The translations under genes and the position numbers were made by a program. Shown here one piece after another: positions 44,548 to 51,745 of a stretch of 64,000 nt of DNA; position 1 is the first letter of the stretch; every line of letters begins with the position of its first letter. A model generated the notes under the pieces. The model worked only from the letters and a program-made list of their open reading frames with translations, was not told the DNA's origin and did not search any database. The DNA comes from Oceanobacillus kimchii X50 (GTDB taxonomy: Bacteria > Bacillota > Bacilli > Bacillales > Amphibacillaceae), in contig NZ_CM001792.1 of NCBI RefSeq assembly GCF_000340475.1, positions 338,781 to 402,780 on the forward strand, read 5' to 3'.

Positions 44548-44742
44548 TTATTTTTCTTTTATACTATAAATAACGTAGGCAATGATTCCGCTGGCAAAAC
44601 CTAGTATAATTCCTATAGTTATTGACAAGAGTAAGTTTAATTGAAAGACAATGCCTAAAATGATACCGATAATACAACCTAATACCATACATAAAGGCAT
44701 CACAATAGTCATGAGGTTATTAGCATTTTTTGAATTATCCAT
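44548..44742 (-). CDS. Small glycine-zipper membrane protein
   Basis: 64 residues from the ATG at 44742 (AAGGAG 8 bp upstream). Two membrane helices joined by a short loop: 'MPLCMVLGCIIGIILGIVFQ' and 'ITIGIILGFASGIIAYVIYS'. The G-x3-G spacing in both suggests helix packing. The N-terminus is hydrophilic (MDNSKNANN). Family and function not recognised. It is a single gene with its own terminator. Confidence 0.65.
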   Translation of the reverse strand: MDNSKNANNLMTIVMPLCMVLGCIIGIILGIVFQLNLLLSITIGIILGFASGIIAYVIYSIKEK

Positions 44743-44856
44743 ATCAAAACTCCTTAAAGCAAACTTCAAATAGTAACTTTTTCAATTATTCATAAAATTC
44801 TAATATAAATTTACGTCTTAGACAACCATTAATACAATAGTTGTAATGAACTATAT

Positions 44857-44913
44857 TTGACAAAATTTCATTTAATTACTTATAATCGGTCAAAATGCAT
44901 ATAATCATTATAA
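44857..44913 (+). promoter_or_regulatory. Strong promoter with PerR-like box
   Basis: TTGACA (44857-44862), 18-bp spacer, TATAAT (44881-44886). At about +7 lies ATATAATCATTATAA (44899-44913), 14 of 15 bases of the PerR consensus TTATAATNATTATAA and less like Fur (TGATAATNATTATCA). The promoter drives a terminator-ended leader without an ORF. Confidence 0.6.
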
Positions 44914-45010
44914 TTTAGTAAATAATATTTCTAACGGATTGTTAAGTATAGTAAAATTAATTTGATATTTAATAAAGTAGAAGTAGGAAAACTAGCTTCT
45001 ACGATTTTTT
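44893..45010 (+). ncRNA. Candidate small RNA or attenuated leader
   Basis: From the promoter above, transcription would meet GTAGAAG-N12-CTTCTAC followed by GATTTTTT (44977-45010), an intrinsic terminator. The 118-nt product has no start codon with a ribosome site. It could be a peroxide-regulated small RNA or a leader that controls the VOC gene at 45127. Confidence 0.35.
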
Positions 45011-45126
45011 CACGATTCTGTACTTTTGGTTGAGATAGGTTAGGCAATAGTAACTTGTAACTTTTTTTAAAGAAAGTGTGCTTTCTTACCCCTCTCTACG
45101 ATAAAAAAATAAAAGGAGTGATAAAA

Positions 45127-45564
45127 ATGACTGGAGTAGAAATTGATTTAGTAGTATCAGATAGCTTAAAAGCATTGGAGTATTACGAGAAGATATTTGA
45201 TATTGAGCGAGTCGAGGTTTCAAAATTCTCGAAGGGTGAGAACGAGGTTATTTTCAGTCTCTATGGAGTACGTTTTCATATGCTGGATGAAAATCCAAAA
45301 TTTGAATTAATAGCTCCAAGCCAAGATGATCCTAAAACAATATGGTTTAATGTATTAGTTCCTGACATTAATGACACATACACTAAGGCGATGGAACTGG
45401 GATGTGTTGAAGTACAAGCCGTGACAGACCTTCCTGACTACGGCGTTTCGAATGCTATGTTTATTGACCCTTTTGGATATTTATGGATGTTACATCAAGT
45501 ATACAAAGAAGTATCACATGAAGAACGTTTAAAACTTTGGGAAGAAAAAAGAGATAGTATGTAA
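45127..45564 (+). CDS. VOC (glyoxalase-like) family protein
   Basis: 145 residues from the ATG at 45127 (AAAGGAGTG upstream; the frame extends to 45076 without a site). One VOC module: 'EIDLVVSDSLKALEYYEKIF', 'VRFHMLDENPKFELI', 'DPFGYLWMLHQVYKE', similar to small PhnB-like proteins. No clear full metal site; possible ligands His and Glu are not arranged as in glyoxalase I. The 116-bp gap to the upstream terminator contains a second hairpin (AGAAAG/CTTTCT) next to ACCCCTCTC. Confidence 0.75.
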   Translation: MTGVEIDLVVSDSLKALEYYEKIFDIERVEVSKFSKGENEVIFSLYGVRFHMLDENPKFELIAPSQDDPKTIWFNVLVPDINDTYTKAMELGCVEVQAVTDLPDYGVSNAMFIDPFGYLWMLHQVYKEVSHEERLKLWEEKRDSM

Positions 45565-45618
45565 AAGAGTTTGTTTAAGGTGCTACTTTAACTTTTAAAC
45601 ATGAATGATATTGAATAG

Positions 45619-45655
45619 AAAACAGACTTTTTAAATGAAGGTCTGTTTTTATTTT
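45619..45655 (+). terminator. Terminator after VOC gene
   Basis: AAAACAGACTTT and AAGGTCTGTTTT pair over 12 bp with one mismatch, followed by TATTTT. Confidence 0.75.
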
Positions 45656-45706
45656 ACTGCAAATTATTTATCCCACAGGTAACAATAGATGGTAAGCTGG
45701 ACAATA

Positions 45707-45741
45707 TTGACCAGGTTCAATTATAAAGATATAATTAATTA
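45707..45741 (+). promoter_or_regulatory. catE promoter with MarR-type operator
   Basis: TTGACC (45707-45712), 17-bp spacer, TATAAT (45730-45735). AATTATAAAGATATAATTAATTA (45719-45741) overlaps the -10 and resembles the AT-rich motif below the mhqR promoter (TTAATTAAAGATAGTTTAATTAA on the minus strand). Confidence 0.55.
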
Positions 45742-45786
45742 CATAAAGTAAGTTACTATTTAAACATAATAAAAGAGGGAATAAAT

Positions 45787-46647
45787 ATGGAAAATAAATT
45801 TTTTGAAACACCAACAATGTATATCCAAGACGTTACACTTCAAGTAAGTGATTTAGAAAGATCGATTTTATTTTATGAAGAGGTACTTGGGTTACATGTA
45901 TTAAGAAAAGAGAATAATCAAGTAAAACTCAGCGCCAATGGTCAAGATGTAATCCTAACCTTGGAGCAACCAACGAACGTAATCTCAAAACAACGAAGAA
46001 CCACAGGCTTATATCATGTGGCTATATTACTTCCAACCAAGGAAGACCTAGGAGCTTTTTTACGTCATTTTATGCAATTGGATATTTCAAATCAGGTGAA
46101 AATTGGAGCTTCTGATCATATTGTAAGCGAAGCGATATATATTTCAGATCCAGATGGAAATGGCTTAGAGATTGCAAGGGACCGTCCTTCCTCTGAATGG
46201 TCATGGAATGTAGATAATCAAGTCACCATGAGCACAGAACCCCTTGATGCGCATGGTTTATTAGAAGCTGCTATTCAACATAAATGGAATAGTGCTCCAG
46301 AGAATACCATTGTTGGGCATCTTCATTTACATGTGGACGATTTATCAAAAGCTAAGGAATTTTACACAGAGGGTCTAGGGTTTCAAATTGTCACAAGATA
46401 CCCAGGTGCATTGTTTTTATCCGATGGGGGCTATCACCATCACTTAGCGGTTAATATCTGGAATGGAGAAGGTGCACCTAGCCCGCAAAAAAATGAAGTC
46501 GGGATAAAATATTATACGTTGCGTTATCCTTCTGAAGATAAAAAACAAGCTGCTATTCACCGATTAACTCGTTTAGGATATAAGGCAGAGGATGATATCG
46601 TCATAGATTCAGCAGGGAATATGATTTTATTAAGTAGTAAACAATAG
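45787..46647 (+). CDS. catE: Catechol-2,3-dioxygenase, CatE-like
   Basis: 286 residues with two VOC modules: 'IQDVTLQVSDLERSILFYEEVLGL' and 'IVGHLHLHVDDLSKAKEFYTEGLGF'. Iron ligands expected in module 2: His of 'GHLHLHVDD', His of 'GGYHHHLAVNIW' and a Glu in the last strand, where the sequence is 'DSAGNMILLSSK'. The first module has 'YISDPDGNGLEIARDRP'. It closely follows B. subtilis CatE (YfiE). Opens catechol rings using O2. It lies 2 kb from mhqR-mhqD and shares an operator-like motif. AGAGGG upstream. Confidence 0.85.
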   Translation: MENKFFETPTMYIQDVTLQVSDLERSILFYEEVLGLHVLRKENNQVKLSANGQDVILTLEQPTNVISKQRRTTGLYHVAILLPTKEDLGAFLRHFMQLDISNQVKIGASDHIVSEAIYISDPDGNGLEIARDRPSSEWSWNVDNQVTMSTEPLDAHGLLEAAIQHKWNSAPENTIVGHLHLHVDDLSKAKEFYTEGLGFQIVTRYPGALFLSDGGYHHHLAVNIWNGEGAPSPQKNEVGIKYYTLRYPSEDKKQAAIHRLTRLGYKAEDDIVIDSAGNMILLSSKQ

Positions 46648-46718
46648 AAATGGACGCAGTAACCATTAGAAGATAGAATGGATACAAGTTACTTTTTATA
46701 ATCGAAAGGGTGGAAAAC

Positions 46719-47675
46719 GTGGAGTATGTTTGGTTGGTAGTAGGATTTGCATTGTTAGTAAAAGGAGCGGACTGGTTTGTTGATGGTTCATCTAATATTG
46801 CAAAACTACTCCGGGTACCACCGATATTAATTGGGTTAACGATTGTTGCATTAGGAACGAGCTCACCCGAAGCTACTGTTAGTATTATTGCGGCATTACA
46901 AGGAACTGCAGATGTATCCATTGGTAATGTCGTAGGAAGTAATATTTTTAATATAACACTCACGGTTGGTTTAGCAGCTTTTATTTTTCCGCTTCGAGTA
47001 CAAAATGAGACAATAAAAAAAGAAATTCCATTTACTTTACTAGCAAGTGTCGCTTTACTTATACTTATGTCCGATGTTTTTCTTCAAGGTCTTTCTTCGA
47101 ATATGATAACAAGAAGTGATGGATTTATTCTGTTACTATTTTTAACTATCTTTATGTATTATATTATCGAAGTTGGCTTAAAAAGCCGGAAAGAATCGAG
47201 TGAGGAAGATTTTTCAAATGAAGATATTTCGTGGGGGAAGAATGGACTAATTACCATTATTGGTTTAGCTGGAATCATTGGTGGAGGTCAACTTGTTGTA
47301 ACGAATGCTACTGAAATTGCTTATTCATTAGGGATGAGTGAAACACTTGTCGGTTTAACGATTGTTGCAATTGGAACTTCCCTGCCTGAATTAGTTACTT
47401 CGATATCGGCTGCGTTGAAAAAAGAAAGTGAAATTGCACTTGGTAATATTGTTGGAAGTAACATCTTTAACATTTTATTTGTGTTAGGTGCATCATCCGT
47501 AATTACACCGCTTGCAGTAAATGAAAAGATATTTACGGATATATGGCTTATGATTATTTTAACTGTCTTACTTCTTATTTTCTCAAGAACGAAATATCGA
47601 ATTGGAAGAAAAGAAGGATTAGTTTTAGCTTTATTTTACATTGCCTATATGGTGTATATCATTATCCGAAATTAA
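46719..47675 (+). CDS. Calcium/sodium antiporter, CaCA family (YrbG-like)
   Basis: 318 residues from a GTG at 46719 (AAGGGTGG 6 bp upstream). Ten membrane helices with the two inverted alpha repeats: 'LTIVALGTSSPEATVSIIAAL' (about 40-60) with 'GNVVGSNIFNI', and 'LTIVAIGTSLPELVTSISAAL' with 'GNIVGSNIFNILFVLG'. The acidic Glu in each repeat is the ion site. Exchanges Ca2+ or K+ for Na+. Located after catE but with a 71-bp gap; a foldback repeat follows. Confidence 0.9.
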   Translation: MEYVWLVVGFALLVKGADWFVDGSSNIAKLLRVPPILIGLTIVALGTSSPEATVSIIAALQGTADVSIGNVVGSNIFNITLTVGLAAFIFPLRVQNETIKKEIPFTLLASVALLILMSDVFLQGLSSNMITRSDGFILLLFLTIFMYYIIEVGLKSRKESSEEDFSNEDISWGKNGLITIIGLAGIIGGGQLVVTNATEIAYSLGMSETLVGLTIVAIGTSLPELVTSISAALKKESEIALGNIVGSNIFNILFVLGASSVITPLAVNEKIFTDIWLMIILTVLLLIFSRTKYRIGRKEGLVLALFYIAYMVYIIIRN

Positions 47676-47868
47676 AGGGGATTGGGGTCTAGAATAAGCG
47701 TAAGAAATTTACTCCTGGGAGTAAGGCATAGGTGAGACCCAGATGCATAAGCATCCGGAGGCTCGCCAGCCACCGCTGGATAAGCGAAGTATCTTTCTGA
47801 AGCGGGTTTTCAGAAGTCATTCAATCTGATTTATGTTTTGAGTAAATACTTTTTTGTCCCGACTTCTT
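47676..47868. repeat. Foldback intergenic repeat, copy 4
   Basis: Left end GGGGATTGGGGTCTAGAATAAGCG, right end TTTTTTGTCCCGACTTCTT. The centre GGAGGCTCGCCAGCCACCG-CTGG forms its own hairpin, and AAGAAATTTACTCC roughly mirrors GTATCTTTCTGAAGCGG. It fills the gap between the convergent antiporter and mhqD genes. Confidence 0.75.
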
Positions 47869-47880
47869 AAATTATATCAT

Positions 47881-48477
47881 TTAGTTGTACCAGCTAGCTG
47901 CAGTTCTAACTTCGCTAATTGTTAACTGATGTCCATGATTCTCCCAATGAAGCTTTGTTTCAGCACCAGCTTCTTTGAGTAATTGTTCTAACTCCTCAGA
48001 TTCCTTTGGCGCGCATATTGGATCATTGGTTCCAGCTGCGATAAATACACGTTTACCAGTTAAATTCGGAAGCTCGATCCCTCTTCGTGGCACCATTGGA
48101 TGATGGAGAAGTGCTTGCTCTATAGAGTTTTCATAATGGAATAATAGACTTGCTGCTATGTTCGCCCCGTTAGAATAGCCAACTGCTGTTATTTTATTGC
48201 GGTCAAAATTATATTTCGCACTTGCTTCATTCAGAAATTGATGCAATTCTTCTGTTCGTTTAATTAGGTCCTCCTCATCAAACACACCTTCTGCGAGTCT
48301 ACGGAAGAATCGAGGCATGCCATTTTCTAACACGTTTCCTCGCACACTGAGTATATTTGCTTCGTTATCAATAATTTCAGCTAGTGGCAGTAAGTCGTTT
48401 TCTGTTCCACCTGTACCGTGTAATAATAAAAGAGTAGGTTTATTTTTATTCGAACCTGGTTTGAAAATATGTTGCAT
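47881..48477 (-). CDS. mhqD: Hydrolase MhqD
   Basis: 198 residues from the ATG at 48477, which uses AAAGGAAGTG at the end of mhqR; an in-frame ATG at 48495 lies inside that site. Alpha/beta hydrolase (carboxylesterase-like): oxyanion 'LLLLHGTGGTENDLLPL' (about 17-33), nucleophile Ser in 'GYSNGANIAASLLF', Asp in 'AGTNDPICAPKE', His in 'HGHQLT'. Nearly every block matches B. subtilis MhqD, part of the quinone and electrophile defence. Forms an operon with mhqR (4 bp). Confidence 0.92.
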   Translation of the reverse strand: MQHIFKPGSNKNKPTLLLLHGTGGTENDLLPLAEIIDNEANILSVRGNVLENGMPRFFRRLAEGVFDEEDLIKRTEELHQFLNEASAKYNFDRNKITAVGYSNGANIAASLLFHYENSIEQALLHHPMVPRRGIELPNLTGKRVFIAAGTNDPICAPKESEELEQLLKEAGAETKLHWENHGHQLTISEVRTAASWYN

Positions 48478-48481
48478 TCTT

Positions 48482-48928
48482 TCACTTCCTTTCATTTATT
48501 TCTCCCATATTTTTTGTTCCTACTTTTTTTAATACATCAATAACAGTTTGTTTTTCTTCTTCTGAAATTCCATCAAATAGTTCTTCGATTACCCGTTGGT
48601 GTTTTGGAAAAATATCATCCATAATCTCTTTTCCCTTATCGGTAATTTCGATATAAACGGCACGACGGTCATCAGGATTACTCGAACGGGTAAGAAGTCC
48701 GTTATTCTCTAATTTATCAATGACATATGTGATAGAGCCAGTATTAATTAATACTGCTTCTGAAATTTCTCGAATAGTTTGCTTGCCTTTATGATACAAT
48801 GCTTCTAATATCGTAAAATCTGAAGTGCGCATTCCGTGCTTTTTGATATCTTTTTTTGTAATTTCCTCTAGTGTGCGGGAAGCCTTCATAATGACAACAA
48901 ATGCTTTTAATGAAAAGTTCTCAGACAT
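48482..48928 (-). CDS. mhqR: MarR family repressor, MhqR-like
   Basis: 148 residues. Winged helix 'LEALYHKGKQTIREISEAVLINTGSITYVIDKLENNGLLTRSSNPDDRRAVYIEITDKG' (about 36-95). MhqR represses mhqD, catE-type dioxygenases and an azoreductase and is released by 2-methylhydroquinone and catechol. Here it is the first gene before mhqD. The start ATG at 48928 has AAGGAGGAAT upstream, and an operator-like dyad lies just beyond. Confidence 0.88.
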   Translation of the reverse strand: MSENFSLKAFVVIMKASRTLEEITKKDIKKHGMRTSDFTILEALYHKGKQTIREISEAVLINTGSITYVIDKLENNGLLTRSSNPDDRRAVYIEITDKGKEIMDDIFPKHQRVIEELFDGISEEEKQTVIDVLKKVGTKNMGEINERK

Positions 48929-48948
48929 TATTATTCCTCCTTAATATT

Positions 48949-49005
48949 TTTAATTAAACTATCTTTAATTAAGTTTATTTTATCGAATGTATATTACCTT
49001 GTCAA
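48949..49005 (-). promoter_or_regulatory. mhqR promoter and operator
   Basis: On the minus strand: TTGACA (49005-49000), 17-bp spacer, TAAAAT (48982-48977), then TTAATTAAAGATAGTTTAATTAA. The two near-palindromes (TTAATTAA) are spaced one helical turn and a half apart, covering the start site. Probable autoregulation by MhqR. Confidence 0.65.
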
Positions 49006-49017
49006 CTAATCTGAAAA

Positions 49018-49101
49018 AAGAAGCTTGTACAATGATCACATGCTCCTCTAAAGAAAAATCTTACATGCTTTAGAGTGCAGTAAATTCTGTACAAGCTTCT
49101 T
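49018..49101. terminator. Long two-level hairpin at the iolS 3' end
   Basis: AAGAAGCTTGTACA and TGTACAAGCTTCTT form a 14-bp perfect outer stem; inside, CTCTAAAG pairs with CTTTAGAG. T-run TACTTTTT follows on the plus side and TTTTTTC on the minus side. Likely terminator of iolS, but with an unusually large loop. Confidence 0.65.
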
Positions 49102-49120
49102 ACTTTTTATACATCAACTA

Positions 49121-50056
49121 TTATTTTGCAAAAAGCTCACTAATTATACTGAATTCATTATCAGTAAGTGTTACATCTAGTGCCCTAAGGTTATTAATGA
49201 CTTGTTCAGGCCGTTTAGCACCAGGGATGACAGCATCAATTGCGTTATGCTTTAAATACCAAGCTAATACAATATGAGCAACTTCGGTATTTTTATCAGA
49301 AGCAAGCTGTTTTAACTGATCTACTTTGGCCAGTATTTGTTTAAATTGATCACCTTGATAATGTGGCATATCAGAACGGAAGTCTTCGAACGTACTGTTT
49401 ACAGAATATTTACCTGCTAAAATTCCAGAAGCGAAAGGGAAGTAAGGGATAAAGGTAATATGATTATCCAAAGTGTAAGGGAAATAATCTGTCTCTGCAT
49501 CTCGTTTTAATAAATTGTAATGTCCCTGTAGTACATCAACATATCCATCCTTATTGGCTTCTTTCACTTGTTCTGGTGAAAAATTTGATATTCCTATAGC
49601 TCGTATTTTTCCTGCGTCTTTTAATTCTTTCAGTGCCCCGACTGCTTCATCTTTAGGCGTCTTTTCATCAGGAAAATGGATATAGAATAAATCAATATAA
49701 TCGGTTTGCAGTCGTTTTAGACTGTCGTCAACAGCTTCTTTTAAGAAGGTTGGAGAATTATTAACTCCTGCTTCTCCATCTATGACTGTTTGTGCAGCCT
49801 TGGTAGCAAGAACAACATCTGATCGATTTCCCATACTTGTTAATACTTGTCCAATTAACTCTTCTGAGCGACCATTTCCATAACCATATGCTGTATCAAT
49901 AAAATCTAGCCCGTTTTCTATTCCAGTTTGAACCAGAGATTTTCCAACTTCTTCATCTAAATTTGGATAAATATTGTGGCCGCCAACTGCATTAGCGCCT
50001 AAACCAATCGGGTTAATGATTACATCTGACTTACCGAGTTTTACGTTTTGGGTCAT
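49121..50056 (-). CDS. iolS: Aldo/keto reductase, IolS-like
   Basis: 311 residues, a (beta/alpha)8 barrel. Catalytic tetrad: Asp and Tyr in '[20 protein letters not shown]' (about 50-69), Lys in 'VVLATKAAQ', His in '[17 protein letters not shown]'. NADP site '[14 protein letters not shown]' near the end. It follows B. subtilis IolS closely ('[21 protein letters not shown]'). The substrate is not known; IolS is not needed for inositol use. ATG at 50056, GGAGAGAT upstream. No iol operon here. Confidence 0.88.
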   Translation of the reverse strand: MTQNVKLGKSDVIINPIGLGANAVGGHNIYPNLDEEVGKSLVQTGIENGLDFIDTAYGYGNGRSEELIGQVLTSMGNRSDVVLATKAAQTVIDGEAGVNNSPTFLKEAVDDSLKRLQTDYIDLFYIHFPDEKTPKDEAVGALKELKDAGKIRAIGISNFSPEQVKEANKDGYVDVLQGHYNLLKRDAETDYFPYTLDNHITFIPYFPFASGILAGKYSVNSTFEDFRSDMPHYQGDQFKQILAKVDQLKQLASDKNTEVAHIVLAWYLKHNAIDAVIPGAKRPEQVINNLRALDVTLTDNEFSIISELFAK

Positions 50057-50131
50057 TTGTATCTCTCCTTTAGGTTTTGATATTACTATTGTAAAAGTCT
50101 ACAAGCGCATATACAAGCAAATAAACTTCAA

Positions 50132-50899
50132 TTAGTTTCCTTGTTTCGTACGTAATTTTATCATTTGCATTTTTTCATTAAAGAGCGTTGGGTAAGATAA
50201 GAAACCGAGCATAATACTTGTTACGGAAGCAGTTGTTAGTAATAAGAATAAGATAAGTAATTGAAATTGAACCGCTTGAATTGGATCTGCACCAGCAATT
50301 ATTTGTCCACTCATCATACCAGGTAATTGAACCAATCCGATCGTTTTCTGACTCTCGATCGTTGGAATCAGGCTTGCCTTAATAGAATGAATTAACGAAG
50401 TATGGATTGCTTGTCGGGGAGTACCTCCAAGCGAAAGAATTAATTCCGTTTCATTTTCTCTCGTTTCGATCTCAGAGGTGAAACGATTTAAAAATAAAAT
50501 TGATAATACCATGGAATTCCCAACCATCATTCCGCTAATTGGAATAATATATTGCGCAGTTGCTGGTGTAATTTGAAATCCTAATAAAATTGTTTGCGTG
50601 AGCACTTCAATAAGGACAAAAGTTGTAACGAGCTTCCAAGTGATACCCTTAATAGAAGCTCCTTTTTTTCGAGCATTGTGTGTGGCTGCTGTAATCATTA
50701 ATACAACCATAAGTATAATAAAAATGTAGTTGTCAGCTTCAAATACTAAAGCAAGCACATAACCAACTGCAAATAATTGAATGATGGAACGAATCGTTGC
50801 TATAAGTGTGTCTTTTTCTAATCCTAAATTTAATGATTTAGACAATACAAGGGGAATAAGGACGAAAATTAATGAGAGTGCCAGCGCTGCTATGGTCAT
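50132..50899 (-). CDS. fetB: ABC transporter permease FetB (UPF0014)
   Basis: 255 residues, seven membrane helices. Family marks: 'TLIATIRSIIQLFAVGYVLALVF', 'PISGMMVGNSMVLSILFLNRF', 'LSLGGTPRQAIHTSLIHSIKASLIPTIESQKTIGLVQLPGMMSGQIIAGADP', 'ATRSSI'-like positions and 'FNEKMQMIKLR'. E. coli FetAB exports iron and helps against hydrogen peroxide. Overlaps fetA by 4 bp. Exported ion here is inferred from the family. Confidence 0.88.
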   Translation of the reverse strand: MTIAALALSLIFVLIPLVLSKSLNLGLEKDTLIATIRSIIQLFAVGYVLALVFEADNYIFIILMVVLMITAATHNARKKGASIKGITWKLVTTFVLIEVLTQTILLGFQITPATAQYIIPISGMMVGNSMVLSILFLNRFTSEIETRENETELILSLGGTPRQAIHTSLIHSIKASLIPTIESQKTIGLVQLPGMMSGQIIAGADPIQAVQFQLLILFLLLTTASVTSIMLGFLSYPTLFNEKMQMIKLRTKQGN

Positions 50900-51636
50900 G
50901 ATAATTCCCCCTTTACAAATTCACGAACTGCTGGACTCTTAGGATTTTCAAGAAGTTTACTGTCACCTGATTCCAATAGTGATCCGTTCATCATTACCCA
51001 ACTGTAATCACCGATGGATAAAGCTTGTTCAATATTATGCGTAATCCAAGCAATTGTAACGCCATTTTCTTGGTTTAGCTTTTTAATCAATTGCTCGATG
51101 TCTCGTTTAGATATACGATCTAACGAAGAGGTGATTTCATCAAGTAAAAGAATACTCGGTTCATTCACCAATGTTCGTGCGATTGATATTTTTTGCTTCT
51201 GACCTCCGGATAAATCTGCTACATTACGATGTAATAATCCCTTATCCAGTCCTACTTGTTCAAGAAGAGAGAGGGCTGTCAATTCATCTAGCGATTCTCC
51301 TTTTAATGTTTTAGGTAAAGCAAGATTTTTCATAACTGTTCCACTAAGCATAGTCGCTTGTTGCAAAGCTAGTCCCACATTTCTTCTTACGGTCGTAGGC
51401 TCTAATGTGGAAATAGATTCTCCAAAAAGACGGATTTCACCTTTATCAGGTGAAATTAGACCATTACACAGACGGAAAAGAGTTGTTTTTCCAGCTCCAG
51501 ATGGTCCTACAAAAGTGGTGATTTTTCCTTTTGGAATCACCCCTGATACTTGTTTTATAATCGATATGTCACCATCAGAGAAGCTGACATTCTCTAAATG
51601 GAGGGCTGTTTCTTCATGATTGTGTGAATCTGACAT
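50896..51636 (-). CDS. fetA: ABC transporter ATP-binding protein FetA
   Basis: 246 residues. Walker A GPSGAGKTT (about 43-51), signature LSGGQKQKISIARTL, Walker B ILLLDEITSSLD, H-loop 'WITHNIEQAL'. Partner of the UPF0014 permease, whose ATG overlaps its stop. AAGGAAC upstream of the ATG at 51636. No metal regulator box is obvious upstream. The pair probably exports iron and fits with the Mn, catalase and siderophore genes nearby. Confidence 0.87.
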   Translation of the reverse strand: MSDSHNHEETALHLENVSFSDGDISIIKQVSGVIPKGKITTFVGPSGAGKTTLFRLCNGLISPDKGEIRLFGESISTLEPTTVRRNVGLALQQATMLSGTVMKNLALPKTLKGESLDELTALSLLEQVGLDKGLLHRNVADLSGGQKQKISIARTLVNEPSILLLDEITSSLDRISKRDIEQLIKKLNQENGVTIAWITHNIEQALSIGDYSWVMMNGSLLESGDSKLLENPKSPAVREFVKGELS

Positions 51637-51717
51637 GGTATGTTCCTTTCTTAGTTCAGTTTCGGTGTATATGTTTAGTTATACCCTTAATATAATTTAT
51701 CAAAAGTAAAAAGAGAA

Positions 51718-51739
51718 CGCATTTCGAAAAGAAATGCGT
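51718..51739 (-). terminator. Terminator at the Vga-like gene 3' end
   Basis: ACGCATTTC and GAAATGCGT form a 9-bp perfect stem with a 4-nt loop, 7 bp after the ABC-F stop. Confidence 0.6.
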
Positions 51740-51745
51740 CGTCAG

